Source of the DNA: Treponema sp.
Lineage (GTDB): Bacteria; Spirochaetota; Spirochaetia; Treponematales; Breznakiellaceae
DNA: 10,003 bases
Direction of reading: 5' to 3'
NCBI GenBank assembly: GCA_031257695.1
Contig: JAIROB010000173.1
Coordinates: forward strand, 1-10,003
Below, one piece after another: positions 1 through 6,526 of this stretch (its first letter is position 1; the number at the start of each line of letters is the position of its first letter). The notes under the pieces were generated by a model, which saw nothing but the letters and a program-made list of their open reading frames with translations, did no database searches and was not told where the DNA came from. The translations under genes and the position numbers were made by a program.

Positions 1-302
1 TCCAAAACCGCCCGCAATACCCCCATGTCGAAGGACGCGTTGTGGGCGGCCAGGGGCATATCGCCGATAAAGGGCAGTATTGCTGTGTCCCAAATATCCG
101 CAAAAACCGGGGCGTCCCGAACATCCTCAACCTTAATGCCGTGGATATCCGTAAACTCCGGGCGGATGTAGAGGATAGGGGGCCGTATGAGGGAATAGTA
201 GCTATCCTGCGCCGCGCCGTTCCGGAATTGCACCAGCCCGACGGAGCAGGCGCTGTCCGCCGCATACTGCGCGGTTTCAAAGTCTATGGCAACGAAGTTC
301 AC
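1..302 (-). CDS. DEDDh 3'-5' exonuclease, partial (C-terminus off left edge)
   Basis: Reading the minus strand from 302 gives 100 residues of an exonuclease of the DNA polymerase III epsilon / RNase T superfamily, which removes nucleotides from 3' ends using two metal ions. The Exo I motif is seen as AIDFETA (D7, E9) and Exo II as HNASFD (D92). SLIRPP, PEFTDIHGI and APVFADIW are typical of the stand-alone bacterial 'exonuclease RNase T and DNA polymerase III' proteins, which often start MNFVAIDFETA. The GTG at 302-300 reproduces that start, so I chose it although the frame stays open upstream and no strong Shine-Dalgarno is visible. The Exo III motif and the C-terminus, including any BRCT domain, lie outside the window. 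It is 131 bp downstream of the GGDEF gene on the same strand and may be co-transcribed with it. Its substrate (DNA repair, proofreading or RNA) cannot be told from this part. Confidence 0.85.
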   Translation of the reverse strand, partial: MNFVAIDFETAQYAADSACSVGLVQFRNGAAQDSYYSLIRPPILYIRPEFTDIHGIKVEDVRDAPVFADIWDTAILPFIGDMPLAAHNASFDMGVLRAVL

Positions 303-433
303 CGGCCGCGCCCCGTCTGTGCCCCGCGGATAAACCCTGGATTTTTCATGTTCCCCGAAGCATACCACAAAAACGCCGGGGGGAATACAGGCGGCGGAGG
401 ACAGATCCGGGGGCCGGCGCCTTCCGGGAAGGG

Positions 434-1468
434 CTACAGCGGGGAAAAGGTGATGCGGTTCCGGCCGTCCTGTTTGGAGCGGTACAGGGCTTTGTCCGCC
501 CGGTCAATCATGGCTTCCGCGGTGCCGTCCAGGTTCCTGTCATAACAGACCACGCCGCAGGAAATGGTAAGCCGTATGATATGCCCCTTGTAGGCAATTT
601 CGCTTTCCGCTATGGTCGACCGGATGCGCTCGGCTACCTTCATGGCCAGGGCTTTCCCCGGATGCGCTATGAGGATAATAAATTCTTCCCCGCCGTACCG
701 GGCGGCAATATCCGAACTGCGGATATTGTCCATAAGAATCTGGGCGATGAATTTCAAAGCCATATCCCCGCAGGAATGGCCGTAGGTGTCGTTTACCTTT
801 TTAAAATGATCAATGTCAAAGAGGAGCATACTGAAACTTTCGTTCGGCCTTTCGATCGCCAGCCATTCGTTCAGGATGGAAAACAGGTGATGTTTCATTT
901 TGAGTTTGGTCATCATATCCGTGGTGGCCATCTCGAAAAGACTGGCGTTGTTGATGGCGATAGACGCCAGGGTCGCCACATTGCGGATATATTCCCGGTC
1001 ATAGCTGTCAAACGCGTCCTCCCCTATCCTATCCCCCAGCATGATAAGGCCGTTGATCCTGCCCTTGGCTTTCAGGGGAACCAGCAGGGAGGGGTTGAGG
1101 TTTATTATGGGGTCCAGGCCCTCCAGGGAAACATTTCCCGCGTGGATTTCGTCCAGGGTATGACAGTCGTAGTTGCGGCCGAAATACCTCATCAGCGCAT
1201 GGTCCTCGGGGATAACGTAGGGGAGGGAATGGTCAAGCTCAAACCCGGTGTAATTCCGGTGGAGGCTGAATTCTTCGGAATCCAGGTGTTTGCGGACAAA
1301 GAGGCACACCTTGAGCACCTTGAGCTGGGCCATGCAGATGAGCAGCAGGGACTCTATCAATATGGAAAAGTCCAGGGTGGAATTGAGGCTTTTCGATATT
1401 TCAAAAAGCTCCTTGAGATCGTATATCTGCTTTTCCAATAGTTGGATATCCCTCACATTATCGGTCAT
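434..1468 (-). CDS. GAF-GGDEF diguanylate cyclase
   Basis: A 344-residue cytoplasmic enzyme predicted to make cyclic-di-GMP from two GTP. Residues about 1-30 look helical or coiled, and about 25-180 resemble a GAF-type sensor domain (LLVPLKAKGRINGLIMLGDR, then a helix ending AINNASLFEM). The GGDEF domain spans about 182-344. Key residues are intact: metal-binding D218 in LLFDIDHFKKVND, the active-site GGEEF at 259-263, and an RxxD inhibitory I-site (RSSD, 250-253) five residues before it. It should therefore be active and product-inhibited. No membrane segment is evident, so it probably reads a soluble signal; the ligand is unknown. I chose ATG 1468-1466, which overlaps the dus stop codon as ATGA. 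An in-frame ATG at 1510 would extend the protein by 14 residues but would overlap dus by 46 bp. The ATGA arrangement implies translational coupling to dus. Confidence 0.93.
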   Translation of the reverse strand: MTDNVRDIQLLEKQIYDLKELFEISKSLNSTLDFSILIESLLLICMAQLKVLKVCLFVRKHLDSEEFSLHRNYTGFELDHSLPYVIPEDHALMRYFGRNYDCHTLDEIHAGNVSLEGLDPIINLNPSLLVPLKAKGRINGLIMLGDRIGEDAFDSYDREYIRNVATLASIAINNASLFEMATTDMMTKLKMKHHLFSILNEWLAIERPNESFSMLLFDIDHFKKVNDTYGHSCGDMALKFIAQILMDNIRSSDIAARYGGEEFIILIAHPGKALAMKVAERIRSTIAESEIAYKGHIIRLTISCGVVCYDRNLDGTAEAMIDRADKALYRSKQDGRNRITFSPL

Positions 1469-2484
1469 TTCCAGTATTCTACCTGTGTATCCGGGTTTTC
1501 CGCAAGCCATATCTCGATAATTAACCGGTACTTTTCAATAGTATCGGCATGAATAAGGCGATTCCGCAGCGCGGCGGCGCCTTTTATTCCCCGGACGTAG
1601 GCGCAAAACTGCTTCCGCATCTCCCGGCAGGCGCGCTCCTCCCCCCTGTCCCGGACGAGGATGTTCAACTGGCGGAACGCGGTTTCCAGCTTTTCCCGCG
1701 GCGCCGGCTCCGGCAGGGATTCGCCCCTGAAAAGCGCTTTGGCCGCGGCAAAGATAAAGGGGTTTCCCAGGGCGCCCCGGGCGAACATTACCGCGGCGCA
1801 GCCGGTTTCCCGGAGCATCCTTTCCGCGTCCGCGGGGCTAAAAAGGTCCCCGGAACCGGCCACGGGAACCGGCAGCCGGGACGCCAGGTCCGCGATATGG
1901 GTCCAGTCGCTTGCGCCGGAGTAGCCCTGGGTTTTGGCGCGGGGGTGGAGTCCCACCAGCGCCGCCCCGGCCTCCACGGCTATGCGGGCGCAGTCCCGGT
2001 AGTTTTGGGAAGCGGCGTCCCAGCCGGAGCGGAGCTTCACCGTGACCGGCGCGTTGTCCAGGGTTTCCCGGGAAGCCCTGACCACCGCCTCCACGATCCT
2101 GCCCAGAGTCTCCGGACTCCGCATTAAAGCGGAACCCGCGCCGGTTTTGACGACCTTGGGGACCGGGCAGCCGCAGTTGATGTCCACCGCGTCGGGCCGC
2201 CAGGGGGCCAGGAGCAGCGCCGCGCGGTACATGACGCCGGGGTCGGCGCCAAAGAGCTGTACGGCGTAGCGCGCCTCATTCTCCGCCCGGGCCAGAAGCG
2301 GTTCCGTGCGCGCCCGGTTCCGGGTCAGAGCTTCGGAGGAGACCATTTCGGTGCAGGTGAAATCAGCGCCCCGGTCTATGCAGACCGACCGGAAAGCCCG
2401 GTCGGAGTGGCCCGCCACCGGCGCCAGAAACAGGTTGCCGCCCAGGGCCAGGGAACCTATGGCAAGGGGCCTGTACAGATCCAT
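1465..2484 (-). CDS. dus: tRNA-dihydrouridine synthase
   Basis: A 339-residue flavoenzyme that reduces specific uridines in the tRNA D-loop to dihydrouridine using FMN and NAD(P)H. The TIM-barrel domain begins at FLAPVAGHSDRAFR (19-32). The catalytic cysteine is C106 in DINCGCPVPKV (101-111), followed by GAGSALM. K150 in VTVKLRSGW and the LHPRAKTQGYSG segment (179-190) match FMN- and tRNA-contacting positions of the family. GSGD (210-213) and MFARGALGNPFIF (233-245) form the FMN phosphate region. About 250-339 is the helical tRNA-binding domain. Length and motifs fit the bacterial DusB-like group best, but the subfamily is not certain. The start lies 5 bp after the tatD stop and the end overlaps the GGDEF start codon, so it is the middle gene of the operon. 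The sequence is very GC-rich in third codon positions, like its neighbours. Confidence 0.95.
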   Translation of the reverse strand: MDLYRPLAIGSLALGGNLFLAPVAGHSDRAFRSVCIDRGADFTCTEMVSSEALTRNRARTEPLLARAENEARYAVQLFGADPGVMYRAALLLAPWRPDAVDINCGCPVPKVVKTGAGSALMRSPETLGRIVEAVVRASRETLDNAPVTVKLRSGWDAASQNYRDCARIAVEAGAALVGLHPRAKTQGYSGASDWTHIADLASRLPVPVAGSGDLFSPADAERMLRETGCAAVMFARGALGNPFIFAAAKALFRGESLPEPAPREKLETAFRQLNILVRDRGEERACREMRKQFCAYVRGIKGAAALRNRLIHADTIEKYRLIIEIWLAENPDTQVEYWK

Positions 2485-2489
2485 CGCGT

Positions 2490-3266
2490 TTATTCATTGG
2501 GCAGGCCGAAAAAACGGTTGGCGTTTTCCCAGAGGATCCGGGCCAGTTCCTCGTCGCTTATTTCCAGCATATCCGCCAGAAAGTTGGCGGTCAGGGGGAG
2601 GTATTTGGGCATATTGCGCTTGCCCCGGTGGTCCGCGGGAACCATGAAGGGGCTTTCGGACTCGATGAGAATCCGGTCCAGGGGCAGCGCCCCTATGGTT
2701 TCGTGGAGGTTCCGGGCGTTCCGGTAGGTCAGGTTGCCCGCAAAGGAGAAGTAGAGGTTGAGGTCCAGGACTTTTTTGGCGTACTCCGCGTCCTCGGAGT
2801 AGCAGTGAAGCACCCCGCCCCGCGGGGGCAGCCTATCCCTGAGTATGTCCAGCACATCCTTGCCCGCGTCCCGGTTGTGGATGATCACCGGCAGGCCCAG
2901 CTTGGCCGCCAGGTCCAACTGGGTAATAAACAGCTCAATCTGGGACTTTTTGTCCCCAAACTTGCGGTAATAATCGAGGCCGATCTCCCCTATGGCCACG
3001 ATCCGGGGCAATTGAACGTTCTGCTCAATCACCTGGAGCCAGTCCCTGCCCGGGCTCTGTACCTCCGAAGGGGAAACCCCCAGGGCGTGATACACGTTGG
3101 AGGCAGATTTCAGGTTGTCATACACCTTCACAAAATCATGAAGGCTATTGCATATCGAAACGAGCCTTGTGACAGAGGCCTGGCGGGCTTCCTGAATAAC
3201 AATGAGCTGCTCGATAGGGTCCTCGCAAATGAGCCCTATATGGGCATGAGTATCGAAGTACTGCAT
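2490..3266 (-). CDS. tatD: TatD-family metal-dependent hydrolase
   Basis: A 258-residue amidohydrolase-fold protein of the TatD/YcfH/YjjV family, whose members act as metal-dependent DNases or 3'-5' exonucleases; the role of this copy is not known. Seen metal-ligand motifs are FDTHAHIG (H7, H9), GEIGLDYY (E94), VIIHNRDA (H130) and GVLHCYSED (H154). The last ligand motif is unusual: where the family normally has ETD(S/A)P, this protein reads ESESPF, so the usual Asp is Glu (E204). The ATG at 3266 gives the family's normal N-terminus just before DTHAH. An upstream in-frame ATG at 3356 is rejected because a strong promoter lies between it and 3266. First gene of a minus-strand operon with dus and the GGDEF gene. 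TatD and Dus are both housekeeping nucleic-acid enzymes, so the grouping need not imply a shared pathway. Confidence 0.92.
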   Translation of the reverse strand: MQYFDTHAHIGLICEDPIEQLIVIQEARQASVTRLVSICNSLHDFVKVYDNLKSASNVYHALGVSPSEVQSPGRDWLQVIEQNVQLPRIVAIGEIGLDYYRKFGDKKSQIELFITQLDLAAKLGLPVIIHNRDAGKDVLDILRDRLPPRGGVLHCYSEDAEYAKKVLDLNLYFSFAGNLTYRNARNLHETIGALPLDRILIESESPFMVPADHRGKRNMPKYLPLTANFLADMLEISDEELARILWENANRFFGLPNE

Positions 3267-3315
3267 GGCTTGGTCCAAGGGTATGAAATCAAATACTTCC
3301 AAACTGGATAGCTTA

Positions 3316-3344
3316 ATTATAGCACAAAAGATTCCGGCGGTCAA
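3316..3344 (-). promoter_or_regulatory. Sigma70-type promoter for tatD-dus-GGDEF operon
   Basis: On the minus strand, TTGACC (3344-3339) is followed by a 17-nt spacer and a perfect TATAAT (3321-3316). The base run before the -10 box is TTTTGTGC, which includes a TG motif of the extended -10 type. Transcription would begin near 3309, leaving a leader of about 43 nt before the tatD ATG at 3266. This both fixes the tatD start and rules out the longer reading frame from 3356. Confidence 0.8.
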
Positions 3345-3348
3345 CGAA

Positions 3349-3376
3349 TTGATCAATATTTTAATTCACGTAAATT
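3349..3376 (+). promoter_or_regulatory. Candidate promoter for the response regulator
   Basis: TTGATC (3349-3354), a 16-nt spacer and TAAATT (3371-3376) form a plausible but imperfect sigma70 promoter on the plus strand. It lies back to back with the tatD promoter. The -35 box sits inside a 10-bp palindrome (ATTGATCAAT, 3348-3357). The resulting leader would be about 120 nt, long for this window, so a nearer promoter is possible. Confidence 0.35.
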
Positions 3377-3410
3377 CATGCTGAAAGCCTGGTGTAAGCG
3401 CTATCGGCGA

Positions 3411-3424
3411 GTGACAGATGTCAC
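3411..3424. promoter_or_regulatory. Perfect 14-bp palindrome, candidate operator
   Basis: GTGACAGATGTCAC is a perfect inverted repeat with 6-bp arms and a 2-bp centre, located about 80 bp before the response regulator start. Symmetric sites of this size often bind dimeric helix-turn-helix proteins, and a response regulator can control its own gene. That link is inference; no second copy was noticed in the window. Confidence 0.35.
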
Positions 3425-3503
3425 CGGAAAAACGCTTTTATATGAAGAATTTAATTCTTTCTGTCGTACAAATAGGTGTAACATAAGTCAAAGGCGGATG
3501 GCT

Positions 3504-4151
3504 ATGATACGGATTGTCATAATTGACGGAAAGGATTCAGACCGGCAGAACACGGCAAACATTTTATCGGCCCATGATGATTTTCATGTGGTGGCGGCGG
3601 GCAGGGACGGGTACGAGGCTATCCGGCTGGTGGACCTCTACAGGCCGGATATACTGTTGTCGGACATCAATCTGTCCTATCTGGACGGGGTAAAAATCGC
3701 CTCCATCCTCAATTCCCGCCACCCCCGCATGGCGGTGATTATCTTTACCCGGTTGAACGATGTGCGGCACATGCAAAACGCCATAAACAGCGGCGTTTCG
3801 GGGTATCTCCTGAAAAACAAGGACATGAAAAAACTGGTGGATGTGATCCGGGTGATCCATGACAGCGGCTGCCTCATCTTCCCCCGTGATATTGTAGGGG
3901 CGTCCCCGGAGGAACCGGGTCCGAAAACGAACCAGTTCCCCGCCAATCTGTCCAGGGTAGAACTGCGAATAATCCGTTACATAGGCGAGGGGCTGGAGAA
4001 TCAGGAAATAGCGGAAAGAATGTGCCTGAAACGGGGCACCGTACGGAACCATATTTCGGTGATTCTCCGAAAAACCGCCCTTAGAAACCGGACCCAGCTG
4101 GCGATCTTCGCCCTGCAAAACGGGCTTGGGAAGGAGGCCCCGGTAGCATGA
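3504..4151 (+). CDS. NarL/FixJ-type response regulator, LuxR DNA-binding domain
   Basis: A 215-residue two-component regulator: REC receiver domain at about 1-118, linker about 119-147, LuxR-type helix-turn-helix at about 148-208 (LSRVELRIIRYIGEGLENQEIAERM, then KRGTVRNHISVILRK). The phospho-acceptor D54 (DILLSDINL), switch T82 (IIFTRLND) and K104 (GYLLKNKD) are all present. The acidic pocket is altered: the first strand ends IIDGKDSD, where most receivers have two adjacent acidic residues (IVDDH), so G9 replaces one of them; D11 might compensate. I chose ATG 3504 because AAGGCGG (3491-3497) lies 6 nt before it and the protein then begins directly with the receiver strand; longer in-frame starts at 3378 and 3498 add nothing recognisable. 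No histidine kinase is nearby, so the partner and target genes are unknown. Confidence 0.92.
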   Translation: MIRIVIIDGKDSDRQNTANILSAHDDFHVVAAGRDGYEAIRLVDLYRPDILLSDINLSYLDGVKIASILNSRHPRMAVIIFTRLNDVRHMQNAINSGVSGYLLKNKDMKKLVDVIRVIHDSGCLIFPRDIVGASPEEPGPKTNQFPANLSRVELRIIRYIGEGLENQEIAERMCLKRGTVRNHISVILRKTALRNRTQLAIFALQNGLGKEAPVA

Positions 4152-4180
4152 AACCTTCAGCCGCGGAAACCGGGTTTGAT
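4152..4180. other. Short convergent gap between response regulator and immunophilin
   Basis: Only 29 bp separate the two convergent stop codons. It contains a CCGCGG palindrome and the AAACCGGGTTT symmetric run, but no stable stem followed by a T-run on either strand. Transcripts from the two sides may therefore overlap at their 3' ends. Confidence 0.5.
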
Positions 4181-5266
4181 TCAATCGCCGATCCGAACCA
4201 GCTCCAGTTCAAAAACCAGAAAGGTATTGCCGGGAATGGCGCCGTTTCCCGCGCCCCGTTCCCCGTAGGCAAGCTCCGGCGGCAGCGCCACCAGCCGTTT
4301 TTCGCCCCGCTTCATATCCGCCACGGCCTCGTCAAAGCCCGGTATGATCTGCCCCGATCCGGTCTGAAACTCCAGCGGGCCATGGAGGTCGGAGTTGTCA
4401 AACACCTCTCCGGAGAGAAACATCCCCTTGTAGTTCACCGCCACGTTCTTTCCCGATCCGGCCTTATCGCCGGTCCCTTCCTTTTGGATGATATAGCGGA
4501 TTCCCGAGGGGGTAAGGGCCGCGTCGGGATACTTTTGCTGTATCTGGGCGATATCCGCGTCCCGCTTGGCTTTAAGCTGGCTGCCGGCCCTTTCCGCGGA
4601 ACTCCGCAGCAGGGCGTCAAACGCCGCCTGATCGGCCTTAAACGCCCCGGCCCCCTGGCCGTTCCTGATGATCGTGATTGCTTCTATTCTATCGCCCTGT
4701 TTTATGGCGTCCACCACATCCTGCCCCGAAACTACCCGTCCAAAAACCGTGTGCTTGCCGTCCAGCCAGGGAGTGGCCACATGGGTTATGAAAAACTGAC
4801 TGCCGTTGGTGTCCGGTCCGGCGTTAGCCATGGAGAGGATTCCCGGCCCGTCATGTTTGAGGGTGGGGTCGATCTCGTCGGGGAAACGGTACCCCGGCCC
4901 GCCCGATCCGGTTCCCTGGGGATCGCCGCCCTGGATCATAAAGTCCGCGATAACCCGGTGAAAGGTAAGGCCGTCGTAGAAGGGCTTGCCCCCGGCAACG
5001 CTCATTTTACCCTCCGCCAGGGCGACAAAGTTGCAGACCGTCATGGGCGTTTTCTGATATTCCAGCTTCAGCACAATGTCCCCGCGGGTAGTGCGGATCC
5101 GGGCAAAGAGCCCGTCCCCAAGATCGCCGGCCCCGGCCTCAACCCTGCGGGAAGTTTCGCCGGAAGCGCCGGAACCGGAATTTCTCGAAGGGGCGCAAGA
5201 TGCGGTCCCCGAGGCAAGGGCCGCCAGCAGGACGGCGCCTATACTCAATCGTGTTACCCTATGCAT
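4181..5266 (-). CDS. Cyclophilin-FKBP fusion peptidyl-prolyl isomerase, probable lipoprotein
   Basis: A 361-residue protein carrying two unrelated proline isomerase folds, predicted to assist protein folding outside the inner membrane. Residues 1-24 form a signal peptide (MHRVTR, then a hydrophobic core) ending TASC; C24 would be lipidated. The lipobox is non-standard (T at -3), which is tolerated in spirochaetes. A Ser/Gly-rich tether follows. The cyclophilin domain is about 52-200, with [22 protein letters not shown] and [11 protein letters not shown], matching the catalytic Arg, Phe, Gln, Trp and His positions of cyclophilin A. A charged helical linker (about 208-240) leads to the FKBP domain (about 245-361), with [35 protein letters not shown] and FLVFELELV. 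Both active sites look intact. Such dual-family immunophilins have been described in some bacteria and protists, including treponemes, in my recollection. It is monocistronic and convergent with the response regulator. Confidence 0.93.
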   Translation of the reverse strand: MHRVTRLSIGAVLLAALASGTASCAPSRNSGSGASGETSRRVEAGAGDLGDGLFARIRTTRGDIVLKLEYQKTPMTVCNFVALAEGKMSVAGGKPFYDGLTFHRVIADFMIQGGDPQGTGSGGPGYRFPDEIDPTLKHDGPGILSMANAGPDTNGSQFFITHVATPWLDGKHTVFGRVVSGQDVVDAIKQGDRIEAITIIRNGQGAGAFKADQAAFDALLRSSAERAGSQLKAKRDADIAQIQQKYPDAALTPSGIRYIIQKEGTGDKAGSGKNVAVNYKGMFLSGEVFDNSDLHGPLEFQTGSGQIIPGFDEAVADMKRGEKRLVALPPELAYGERGAGNGAIPGNTFLVFELELVRIGD

Positions 5267-5272
5267 GGCCCA

Positions 5273-5286
5273 ACCATAGCACAAAA
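5273..5286 (-). promoter_or_regulatory. Extended -10 promoter element for the immunophilin gene
   Basis: On the minus strand the run TTTTGTGCTATGGT (5286-5273) is nearly identical to the -10 region of the tatD promoter (TTTTGTGCTATAAT). It contains TG one base before TATGGT, an extended -10 arrangement, and no good -35 box at the right distance. The ATG begins 7 nt after its last base, where transcription would normally start. Confidence 0.45.
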
Positions 5287-5355
5287 CCGGAACAGTGCAT
5301 AGGGGGCAAACAGGGGTCAATTCCATTGCGGCTTGACACCCCTCAAACGGGGGGC

Positions 5356-5384
5356 TAAACAAAGGGCGGTTTTTGTAGTATACT
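5356..5384 (+). promoter_or_regulatory. Promoter for the HD-GYP-CorC operon
   Basis: TAAACA (5356-5361), a 17-nt spacer and TATACT (5379-5384) form a sigma70-type promoter. The bases before the -10 box (TTTTTGTAG) resemble the other two promoter elements here. Only 8 nt separate the -10 box from the ATG at 5393, and no Shine-Dalgarno is visible. A perfect TTGACA at 5333-5338 is 40 nt from this -10 box; paired at 17 nt it would meet only a poor TAAACA. Confidence 0.5.
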
Positions 5385-5392
5385 CTCTTCCC

Positions 5393-6526
5393 ATGAAGGA
5401 TTATCCGGTTGCGGATATCGCTCCCGAAACCTATTTCTCCAAACCCGTTTACCTGGACCGGGGTTTTGTCCTCACCGCGCCGGAAATGCCCGTCAGCGTC
5501 CTTATAAAGACGGCGCTGGAGGAATGGGGCTTTAAGACCCTGCGGAGCGACGGGGAGCCCGTGGAAGAATACTCCCTGGAGGAAAGCCCCGGCGGGGAAT
5601 CCCCGGTAACGGTTTTTAAGGATACGAAGGATATTGAAAAGATGCGCCGCGCTGAAGCGGCGTATCTGCAGTTTCAGTACTACGTGTCCTCCGTTTTTTC
5701 CCAAATACTGGCGGGCAACGCCCCGGACCTGCAGGATATGACGGAAAAAACAAGGGATCTCTGCGAGTTCATCAAAAAGGATCGCCGGTATGTTCTGCGG
5801 GCGCTCAGAAACGCCGAGCCGGAGACGGAGCAGAACTACCTGGTCTCCCATACAGCCAAATCGGCTATCCTCTCTATTATCATCGGGTCCTACCTGAAAC
5901 TCGCCAGCTACCGCCTCATAGAGCTGGGGATTGCGGCGATCTTCCACGAAACCGGGATGATCCGGCTGCCCCCGGCGGTCTATATGAACAACCGCCGCCT
6001 CAATTCCGAGGAGCGGAGGGCCATCCTCGCCCATCCGGCGCTGGGCTTCAGCATACTGAAATCCTTCAACCTGCCCCTGGCCGTAACCCTCCCCGCTCTG
6101 GAACACCATGAACGGGAAAACGGCGGGGGGTATCCCCGGCAGCTTACGGGGGATAAGATCAGCCTCTACTCCAAGATCATCGCGGTGGCCTGTTCATACG
6201 AGGCCCAAACCAGCCAGCGGCCCCATAAGAACGCCAAGGACGGCTTTGAGGGAATGGTGGACCTCCTGAAAAACGAGGGAAAACAATACGACGACACGGT
6301 TATTCGGGCCCTGGTCTTTTCCCTCTCCATTTACCCCATCGGGCTCTATGTACTGCTCTCCAACGGCAGGAAAGGCCAGGTTGTGGATGTGGACCCGGAA
6401 AATCCCCGGTATCCCCTGGTGCAGATCCTGGGGGTTTTGACCCCGGAGGGAAAAGCGAAGATCCAGGAAACATCCCAGGACGGGGTGCATATCATCCGCC
6501 CCCTGGTGAGGGACGAATTAGGATGA
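5393..6526 (+). CDS. Degenerate HD-GYP-family protein (cyclic-di-GMP related)
   Basis: A 377-residue soluble protein. HD-GYP domains hydrolyse cyclic-di-GMP; this one keeps part of the signature. Residues 1-60 form an N-terminal domain ([21 protein letters not shown]) typical of treponemal members as I remember them. The HD-GYP core is about 145-310: H153, H185, H214, H238-H239 and the GYP motif [11 protein letters not shown] (238-248) are present. The defining HD pair reads HE (H185-E186, in FHETGMI), the Lys after it is Met, and the usual ADxYDA segment reads ACSYEA, so the late Asp metal ligand is C267. About 311-377 is a C-terminal tail ([19 protein letters not shown]). It may be a weak phosphodiesterase, use metals differently, or only bind the nucleotide. 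Start at ATG 5393 directly after the promoter; the 20-residue longer reading from 5333 begins upstream of it. The stop overlaps the next start as ATGA. Confidence 0.88.
   Translation: MKDYPVADIAPETYFSKPVYLDRGFVLTAPEMPVSVLIKTALEEWGFKTLRSDGEPVEEYSLEESPGGESPVTVFKDTKDIEKMRRAEAAYLQFQYYVSSVFSQILAGNAPDLQDMTEKTRDLCEFIKKDRRYVLRALRNAEPETEQNYLVSHTAKSAILSIIIGSYLKLASYRLIELGIAAIFHETGMIRLPPAVYMNNRRLNSEERRAILAHPALGFSILKSFNLPLAVTLPALEHHERENGGGYPRQLTGDKISLYSKIIAVACSYEAQTSQRPHKNAKDGFEGMVDLLKNEGKQYDDTVIRALVFSLSIYPIGLYVLLSNGRKGQVVDVDPENPRYPLVQILGVLTPEGKAKIQETSQDGVHIIRPLVRDELG

Noticed and set aside
302..434. A longer exonuclease start inside the gap after the GGDEF gene
   Set aside because: The frame is open, but the family normally begins at MNFVAIDFETA, matching GTG 302, and the upstream residues look non-coding.
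581..1441. A 286-codon plus-strand open frame opposite the GGDEF gene
   Set aside because: Antisense shadow; the minus-strand frame has complete GGDEF motifs and this one has none.
3267..3356. A 30-residue N-terminal extension of TatD
   Set aside because: It would start upstream of the operon promoter and precede the family's normal start.
4148..5302. A 384-codon plus-strand open frame opposite the immunophilin
   Set aside because: It mirrors the codon structure of the real gene in GC-rich DNA, with proline, glycine and arginine-rich translation and no domain.
5337..5354. A CCCC...GGGG hairpin between the immunophilin and HD-GYP genes as a terminator
   Set aside because: Short stem with no T-run on either strand, and both flanking genes start here rather than end.
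4181..6109. A 642-codon open frame on the minus strand that includes the immunophilin and runs far into the HD-GYP gene's complement
   Set aside because: The part beyond 5266 is antisense to a well-supported gene, has no recognisable domain, and the signal peptide and promoter place the real start at 5266.
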